The notes under the pieces are model-generated. The model worked only from the letters and a program-made list of their open reading frames with translations. It made no database searches and was not told where the DNA came from. Shown here one piece after another: positions 58,779 through 64,000 of a DNA stretch of 64,000 nt. Position numbers and translations under genes: made by a program. The stretch's first letter is position 1. Each line of letters opens with the position of its first letter. The DNA is from Aphodoplasma sp045592745 (GTDB lineage: Bacteria; Bacillota; Clostridia; UBA1381; UMGS1253): positions 1-64,000 of the forward strand of contig JAZNVH010000009.1 of NCBI GenBank assembly GCA_045592745.1, written 5' to 3'.

Positions 58779-59591
58779 ATGGAAAAAGATATTTTGTTTG
58801 GAATTTGTGCGGATTTGCATCAGACAATGGAAAAGGATGTTTCGGGCAGAGTTAAGGCTTTTGTAGATGAAGCCCGTGAGCGTAATGCTGATTTTATTAT
58901 TCAGCTTGGCGATTTTGTGCTTCCGGATGCAGCGGGACAAAAGGCGCTTGATGAGTGGAACAAATTCAACGGCCCTCGTTATCATGTGCTTGGCAATCAC
59001 GATACTGAGCACGGCGGCAAAAAAGAGGTTATGGCTTTTCAGGGACAGAAGGAAAAATATTACAGCTTTGATATGGGCGACTATCATTTTATAGTGCTTG
59101 ATACAAACTACTCAAAGGTGGGCAGTGAATACATAGATTACGGCGGAGATAACTATCATAAGGACTTCTTTAACTGTTATATTCCTGATTTTGAGCTTGA
59201 ATGGCTTGCAAAGGATTTGGATTCAACAGACAAACGCTGTTTTATTTTTACTCATGCGACACTTGCTCTTGGTGACTGGACAATTTATAACATTCACGAT
59301 TTTCAGGATGTAATATGGCTTGCGAACGAAAAGGCGGGCTTCAATAAGGTTACGATGTGCTTTTCGGGACACGACCATGCAGATGCCCATATGTTCAAGG
59401 GCGGCGTATACTATGTTTTGATAAACAGTATAACTCACAAATATATTGGACCTAAGTATACAAAATATTCTTCACATTCAGCCGAGGTTGAAAAAGAGTA
59501 CGGACAGCTCGATTTTATTGTTCCGTACAAAGACCCGATTTATGCTTTTGTAAGAATCAAGAAGAACGGACGAGGTTGCGCTTCAGAATAA
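58779..59591 (+). CDS. Calcineurin-like metallophosphoesterase
   Basis: A 270-residue enzyme with the complete dinuclear metal set: ADLHQ, QLGDFV, LGNHDTE, FTHAT and SGHDHAD. ATG 58779 is the likely start although the spacing to AAAGGA is long. No signal peptide. In gut Firmicutes such phosphoesterases sit in sugar-utilisation clusters and may remove phosphate from sugar phosphates. It is the first gene behind the LacI control region. Confidence 0.88.
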   Translation: MEKDILFGICADLHQTMEKDVSGRVKAFVDEARERNADFIIQLGDFVLPDAAGQKALDEWNKFNGPRYHVLGNHDTEHGGKKEVMAFQGQKEKYYSFDMGDYHFIVLDTNYSKVGSEYIDYGGDNYHKDFFNCYIPDFELEWLAKDLDSTDKRCFIFTHATLALGDWTIYNIHDFQDVIWLANEKAGFNKVTMCFSGHDHADAHMFKGGVYYVLINSITHKYIGPKYTKYSSHSAEVEKEYGQLDFIVPYKDPIYAFVRIKKNGRGCASE

Positions 59592-59601
59592 GAGAATCAA
59601 T

Positions 59602-60396
59602 GTGGAAACAGTGGATTTGTCATATGTGTTTAATCTCATGGATAATGCAGACGAAAAAGCGCTTTTGGAAAAGAAAGAGTATTATAAAGGCATTACAAAG
59701 TTTGCAGGCTATCCCGAAGAAAAGCTTACAAACCTTGCAAGATTTGGTGTTGCGATAGACATACTTGTTGACGAGCTTAGCCTTAATGCACTTGCAATAA
59801 GATGCTGAGATGAGTTTGTTACAAAGTATGGTATAGCACCTTGCCTTGTACTAAGCGACCTTAATGAAAAAGGAATTCCGTCTGCGTGTGAACTTGATGT
59901 AAACAACGCAGTAATGATGCTTGCGCTACAGCTTGCATCGAATAAGCCGGTAATGCTTCTTGACGTTAACAACAACTACGGAAACGAAGATACAAAAAAT
60001 ATTATGTTCCACTGCTCTGCAATACCGAATTCCTTCTTCGAAGGTGAAACATGTGTAAGTGAGCATTTGATGTTTAAAAAGACATACGGTGACATGACAG
60101 GTGTTGGTATTGTTAACGGCAAGGTTAAAAGCGTTGTAGCAACAGTTGCTACAACAAAGACTGAGGACGGTCAGGTTTGGGGCTTTACAACAGACGGTAA
60201 GCTTACAGATGACAGCTTTGATAAAGAATTCTTTGGTGTTGGCGTAGTTTTTGAAAATGCAAAGCTTGAAGAAATTTTCAGATATATGTGCGAAAACGGC
60301 TATAAGCACCATGTTGCGATAGCACAGGGTGACTGGTCTGAAAGTGTAAAGGAAGCTTTGGTAAAATATTTGGGGTATAATATTGATATTCTATAA
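59602..60396 (+). pseudogene. 5'-truncated sugar isomerase gene (L-fucose/L-arabinose isomerase-like) with internal TGA
   Basis: Two collinear pieces in one frame (59602-59808 and 59809-60396) give about 264 residues resembling the C-terminal half of L-fucose/arabinose isomerase-family proteins. The first piece ends SLNALAIRC-TGA and the next resumes DEFVTKYGIAPC; in the family this place usually reads RCW-x-(E/D), so TGA stands where Trp (TGG) is expected. The later part has LSDLNEKG, ACELDVNN, MFHCSAIP and AIAQGDW. The N-terminal half (about 200 residues) is missing; the piece starts 10 bases after the phosphoesterase stop. TGA is used as a stop elsewhere here, so recoding is unlikely. Confidence 0.75.
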
Positions 60397-60411
60397 AAAA
60401 AGTTGTATAAT
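60383..60411 (+). promoter_or_regulatory. Possible promoter before the epimerase gene
   Basis: TTGATA at 60383-60388 and TATAAT at 60406-60411 with a 17-base spacer. The expected start point would fall within the ribosome site of the next gene, so use in vivo is uncertain. Confidence 0.35.
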
Positions 60412-60428
60412 GTGAGGAGGAAATTGTA

Positions 60429-61313
60429 ATGAACAAATTAGGTATTTTTATGAATTTCTGGGAGAAAAACTGGGATGCAGACCACGCAAAGTACATAAAA
60501 AAGGCAAAGGAAATCGGTTTTGATGTACTTGAGTTTCAGGCACAGCCACTTCTTGAAATGTCGGATGATAAAATCCGTTCTTTAAAGGCACTTGCTGATG
60601 AAGTTGGAATCGAACTTACATACAGTCTTGGTCTTGACAGAGCATACGATGTTTCTTCTCTTGATGAAAGTATAAGACTTGGCGGTGTAAAATACCTCCA
60701 GAATATTGTAAAAAAGATGCACGTAGGTGGCGGTACACTTCTTTCGGGTGTTAGCTATGCAGGCTGGGGAACACCTGATAATTTCCTTGGCGACAAGCGT
60801 CCTTATTGGGAGAAGAGTATTGAAAGTATGCGTGAAATCATAAAGGTTGCAGAGGATTGCGGCGTAACTTATTGTGTTGAAGTGGTAAACCGTTTTGAAA
60901 CCTGTCTTATAAATACAGCGCGTGAGGCACTTGATTATGTTGCTGAAATCGACAGCCCCAACATTGGCGTTTTGCTTGATACATATCATATGAATATCGA
61001 GGAAAATTCAATCGGTGATGCGATAAGACTTGTAGGAAATAAGCTCACAAGCTTCCATACAGGTGAAAACAACCGTACTGCTCCCGGCAGAGGACATCTT
61101 GACTGGGATGAAATCTTTGGTGCACTTTCTGATATTAACTATAAGGGTAGAATTGTATCAGAGCCGTTTGTAATGGAAGGCGGAGAAGTAGGACGTGACA
61201 TTCACGTATATCGTAACCTTGTAGAAAATCCCTGCGAGGAAACAATCGACAAGGAAGCTAAGTATCTTCTCGATTTTGAAAAGGCAATGCTTAAAAAATA
61301 TAATATGGCATAA
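60429..61313 (+). CDS. Sugar 3-epimerase / sugar-phosphate isomerase (tagatose/psicose 3-epimerase type)
   Basis: A 294-residue TIM barrel of the xylose-isomerase-like group. Metal ligands fit the D-tagatose/D-psicose 3-epimerases: Glu in CVEVVNRFE, Asp in LLDTYHMNIEE, His in SFHTGENNR and Glu in VSEPFV. GRGHLDWDEIF is also typical. It likely epimerises ketohexoses at C3, releasing fructose or psicose. ATG 60429 follows GAGGAGGA. Complete and intact, though it lies between two truncated genes. Confidence 0.9.
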   Translation: MNKLGIFMNFWEKNWDADHAKYIKKAKEIGFDVLEFQAQPLLEMSDDKIRSLKALADEVGIELTYSLGLDRAYDVSSLDESIRLGGVKYLQNIVKKMHVGGGTLLSGVSYAGWGTPDNFLGDKRPYWEKSIESMREIIKVAEDCGVTYCVEVVNRFETCLINTAREALDYVAEIDSPNIGVLLDTYHMNIEENSIGDAIRLVGNKLTSFHTGENNRTAPGRGHLDWDEIFGALSDINYKGRIVSEPFVMEGGEVGRDIHVYRNLVENPCEETIDKEAKYLLDFEKAMLKKYNMA

Positions 61314-62534
61314 GTATATCCAAAAAAGCTTGATTTGGCATGGAAAAGTATCGAACCAAATGAAGTGGGTATAGACGAGTTTCAACAGTGGGCAAAAAAG
61401 GCGAAAACAAGCGTTATGATGACGGTAAACCTTGGCACACGTGGTGCAGATGAGGCGAGAAACTGTCTTGAATACTGTAACCTTGATACTCCGACGTACT
61501 ATGCCGATATGCGCCGCAAAAATGGTTTTGACAAGCCGTTCAAATTCAAAACCTGGTGTCTTGGAAATGAGATGGGCGGTATCGCGCAGATGTGCCGTAA
61601 AACTCCCGAGGAGTACGGAAGACTTGCTGCTGAAACGGGAAAAATGATGAAATGGCTTGACCCTGACATCGAGCTTGTTGCATGTGGAAGTTCGCATAGA
61701 AATATGCCGCGTTTTGGCGAATGGGAAATGGTGGTTTTGGCGCATACGTATGATATTGTAGATTATATATCGATTCATCAGTATTATAGTCCTGCGTCAA
61801 ATGAGCCGGCAGATTTTCTGGCAAAATCGGCAGATATGGACTCGTATATAAAATCCGTCGTAGCTATATGCGATGCGACAAAGGAAATGCAAAAATCTGA
61901 CAAAACAATGTATTTGTCTTTTGATGAGTGGAATGTATTTCCGCAGGATTTGGACCAGTACGGTAATGGCAAATGGGATTGCGGAGCAGCACGTTTTGAG
62001 GGTACGTATACATTTGCGGACGCGCTTGTTGTAGGTGCTATGATGATGACTCTTCAAAATAACGCTGACAGAGTAAAAATTGCATGTCTTGCACAGCTTG
62101 TAAATGCCATAGCACCGATTATGACTGATGAAAATACCGGTAAAATATGGCTTCAAACTATATTTTATCCGTTTATGTATGCGTCAAAGTACGGAAGAGG
62201 CACAGCAATGCGTCCTGTAGTAGAATGTGACACATATTCAACCGAAAAACACAAAGACGTACCGTGTCTTGAAACCTCGGTTATTCATAACGAAGGTGAG
62301 CGTGAGATTGTAGTATTTGCGCTTAATCGTTCGCTTGATGAGGACATGCAGCTTGAGCCGATTTTTGAAAACTTTGGTGAGTGCACGCTAAAAGAGCATG
62401 TTGAGTTGTATGCAGATGATTTGTATGTAAAAAACAGCGCCGAAAAAGAGGTTGTTACTCCAAAAAGTGTTGATTTGAAAGAAAAAATCGTACTCAAAAA
62501 GCATTCGTGGAATATGCTGCGTTTTTCATATTGA
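61314..62534 (+). pseudogene. 5'-truncated alpha-L-arabinofuranosidase gene (GH51)
   Basis: About 405 residues that match GH51 arabinofuranosidases from the LDLAWKSIEPNEVG segment onward. Catalytic residues are kept: acid/base Glu in WCLGNEMGG and nucleophile Glu in LSFDEWNVFP; the C-terminal beta-sandwich is complete (VLKKHSWNMLRFSY). About 100 N-terminal residues are missing: the frame begins immediately after the TAA of the preceding epimerase gene, in the same frame as it, without ATG or ribosome site. A TTG at 61335 is not supported. Either a gene broken by deletion or an error of the assembly. Confidence 0.8.
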
Positions 62535-62575
62535 TAGAATTCGCAGTTAAAATATAAGAATAAAGGAGAAAAATT

Positions 62576-63601
62576 ATGTCAGTAAGCAAAATCAAATTTG
62601 GGCAGATAGAAGGCAAGGATGTATACGCATATACTCTTTGCGGAAAGGGTGGATTGTGCGCTACAATACTTACATACGGTGGCATAATCCAGAAACTTAT
62701 ATATAAAGGCGTGGATGTTGTTTTAGGGCGTGATACTCTTGAGGAGTATTTAAACAATGAAGGATATTTTGGCGCTTTAATAGGCAGAAATTCCAATCGC
62801 ATAAGAAATGCAACTTTTACACTCGGAGAAAAAACATATACTCTTGCCCAAAATGACGGAAAGAGTAACCTTCACGGAGGTATTGTGGGTTTTGATAAGA
62901 AAATATGGGAAGCGCAGGTTTTTGATGAAGAAGAGCCAAAACTCATGCTTTCACTTACAAGTCCTGATGGTGAAGAAGGTTTTCCGGGTACCGTAAAGGT
63001 GCAGGTAACCTATTGTATTAAAAATGACAACAGTATACAAATTCATTATACAGGCGAAAGTGATCAGGATACTGTATTGAATATGACAAATCATTCATAC
63101 TTTAATATGAATGGTCATGACGCAGGAACGGTAGAGAAGCACTCTTTGTACCTTGCAAGTGATTTTTATACACCCAACACAGATGAATGTGTTCCAACAG
63201 GTGAGGTGCTAAGCGTAAAGGGGACGCCGTTTGATTTTAGTACGCCCGAAACTTTGGGAGAAAGATTTTCTTCTTCGCATGAACAGATTAGAAAATTTGG
63301 AGGCTTTGACCATAATTTTGTACTCAAAGGACGAGGCTTTCGTGAGGTAGGCAGCTTTACGGGTGATAAAAGCGGTATTACAATGAAAATGTATACAGAT
63401 CAGATGGGAATTCAGTTTTATTCGGGAAATATGATTGAAAAGAACAGGGTATGCAAGGGTGGAGCGGTTTATACCACATATTCTGCTGTTTGCTTTGAAA
63501 CACAGGCATTTCCAAATGCTATTGAGTTTTCACATTTCCCCGGAGTGATACTTAAAAAAGGTGAAAAATACGAAACTGTTACGGCCTATAAATTTATTTA
63601 A
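62576..63601 (+). CDS. galM: Aldose 1-epimerase (galactose mutarotase)
   Basis: Interconverts alpha and beta anomers of galactose or related sugars. 341 residues; RNSNRIRNATFTLG with the substrate-binding Arg, catalytic His in NMTNHSYFNM, and the Glu-containing end ETQAFPNAIEFSHFPG, where the usual 'PDSxN' reads NAIEF. ATG 62576 follows AAAGGAG. Last protein gene of the window. Confidence 0.92.
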   Translation: MSVSKIKFGQIEGKDVYAYTLCGKGGLCATILTYGGIIQKLIYKGVDVVLGRDTLEEYLNNEGYFGALIGRNSNRIRNATFTLGEKTYTLAQNDGKSNLHGGIVGFDKKIWEAQVFDEEEPKLMLSLTSPDGEEGFPGTVKVQVTYCIKNDNSIQIHYTGESDQDTVLNMTNHSYFNMNGHDAGTVEKHSLYLASDFYTPNTDECVPTGEVLSVKGTPFDFSTPETLGERFSSSHEQIRKFGGFDHNFVLKGRGFREVGSFTGDKSGITMKMYTDQMGIQFYSGNMIEKNRVCKGGAVYTTYSAVCFETQAFPNAIEFSHFPGVILKKGEKYETVTAYKFI

Positions 63602-63799
63602 AATGATTTGTTTTAATGCATTGATTTCGCACTGTGTGGATCTATAATTTTGATCAAAAGCCTATAAGATTTGTTAATTTGCATGAGAGAATGCCGTTTT
63701 TTTATAAAAAATTCTTAAGGTGAGACTTCAGTTTTTCAGTGTAAAAGATGTAATGGCAAATGATTATGAAAGTATAATTTTATAATGCAATAAAATGAC
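63602..63799. other. Non-coding stretch after galM
   Basis: AT-rich, with no convincing reading frame on either strand, no tRNA and no clear promoter. Confidence 0.5.
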
Positions 63800-63831
63800 A
63801 GCCCCCATGCTATGTGCATCGGGGCTTTTTT
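63800..63831 (+). terminator. Terminator downstream of galM
   Basis: AGCCCC and GGGGCT pair, extended by ATGC/GCAT after one mismatch, followed by six T on the + strand. It lies 200 bases beyond the galM stop. Confidence 0.85.
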
Positions 63832-63955
63832 GGTGCAGGTAACAGGACTGTTACTCTTTTTAAGGGAGTGGCCCTCATTGCACCTTATATCCTGCAAACT
63901 TTTGATTCTTATTAACTTGCATCCTTAGTATAACACAAATCATCTAAGATTTCAA
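63832..63955 (-). other. Structured element with its own minus-strand promoter, possible small RNA
   Basis: On the minus strand TTGAAA (63950-63955) and TATACT (63927-63932) are 17 bases apart with an upstream TG, a good promoter. The expected transcript runs left through GGTGCA/TGCACC (63832-63837 with 63879-63884) enclosing two hairpins: GTAAC/GTTAC (63839-63854) and AGGG/CCCT (63863-63875). CCTGCA at 63891-63896 can pair with the same strand (63834-63839) instead, giving an alternative fold. I recognise no known RNA family; a short 15-codon frame is present (63919 leftward). Function unknown. Confidence 0.4.
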
Positions 63956-64000
63956 CAGTTCCAACGAACTTATAATAAATATTTATATCCTGATAAGTTT

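Noticed and set aside
59806..59808. TGA as selenocysteine or as a reassigned Trp codon
   Set aside because: The family has Trp at this place, not Cys/Sec; no convincing selenocysteine-insertion hairpin follows; Trp is encoded by TGG and TGA is used as a stop (for example galE and the radical SAM gene) in this window.
61335..62534. Complete arabinofuranosidase gene starting at TTG 61335
   Set aside because: No ribosome site precedes it, the similarity to GH51 continues upstream to about 61323, and about 100 N-terminal residues of the family are absent.
1..64000. CRISPR arrays, tRNA or rRNA genes and insertion sequences
   Set aside because: I saw no regularly spaced repeats, no cloverleaf with a GTTCGAATC-type arm, no rRNA segments and no transposase in any frame.

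Overview
The window is AT-rich DNA from a low-GC Firmicute, most likely an anaerobic gut Clostridium-type bacterium. The reasons are the strong AGGAGG ribosome sites, TTG/GTG starts, a CIRCE-controlled chaperone gene, a FapR-led fatty-acid operon with FabK, an FMN riboswitch before ribU, glycyl-radical chemistry, and consensus TTGACA/TATAAT promoters with 17-base spacers. I cannot name the species. Nearly all genes lie on the + strand. The minus-strand genes are feoAB, galE, an AraC regulator, an RlmN-like gene and a LacI regulator.

Layout. (1) 1-7851: the right end of a prophage. It holds a capsid protein, a connector-sized protein, a large P22-type tail/stabilisation protein, fibre proteins, an amidase lysin with tandem C-terminal repeats, a repeat-bearing unknown protein and a holin. 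(2) 7892-17988: housekeeping genes murA, MBL hydrolase, rlmH, unknown, ABC exporter, CIRCE-htpG, nfo, FMN riboswitch-ribU, DUF368 (popT-type) and secG. (3) 18028-31266: a complete glycyl-radical-enzyme bacterial microcompartment (BMC) locus: diol dehydratase, its activase, seven shell genes, EutP/PduV-like GTPase, class II aldolase, Zn alcohol dehydrogenase, PduS-like flavo-Fe/S protein, PduP-like aldehyde dehydrogenase, PduL phosphotransacylase and a DeoR regulator. (4) 31329-33732: a polar amino-acid ABC importer. (5) 33766-41069: RsuA-type pseudouridine synthase, feoAB, trkA-trkH, galE. (6) 41139-48168: fapR-plsX-fabH-fabK-fabD-fabG-acpP-fabF. (7) 48230-51068: DUF4432 epimerase-like protein, rnc, radical SAM protein. 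(8) 51124-63601: carbohydrate region with AraC/beta-galactosidase, AEC transporter, RlmN-like enzyme, LacI regulator, metallophosphoesterase, two 5'-truncated sugar genes, a tagatose/psicose 3-epimerase-type protein and galM. (9) 63602-64000: no protein gene; a terminator and a structured element with its own minus-strand promoter.

How the BMC genes work together (inferred from the families): a fuculose- or rhamnulose-phosphate-type aldolase makes lactaldehyde. The alcohol dehydrogenase can reduce this to 1,2-propanediol. The radical enzyme dehydrates it to propionaldehyde without B12. PduP-like and PduL-like enzymes then make propionyl-CoA and propionyl-phosphate, with propanol as the electron sink. 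Both promoters of the locus, and more weakly the promoter of the neighbouring ABC importer, carry the octamer ACACAGAA, which I propose as the operator of the DeoR-family protein encoded at the end of the locus.

Most noteworthy: a BMC-H gene with two in-frame starts, each with its own ribosome site; a shell protein with an enlarged pore loop; an activase without the usual extra Fe/S domain; two adjacent catabolic genes each lacking the 5' part, one also carrying TGA in place of a conserved Trp codon; an extended CIRCE palindrome; and an unexplained structured element at the right edge.
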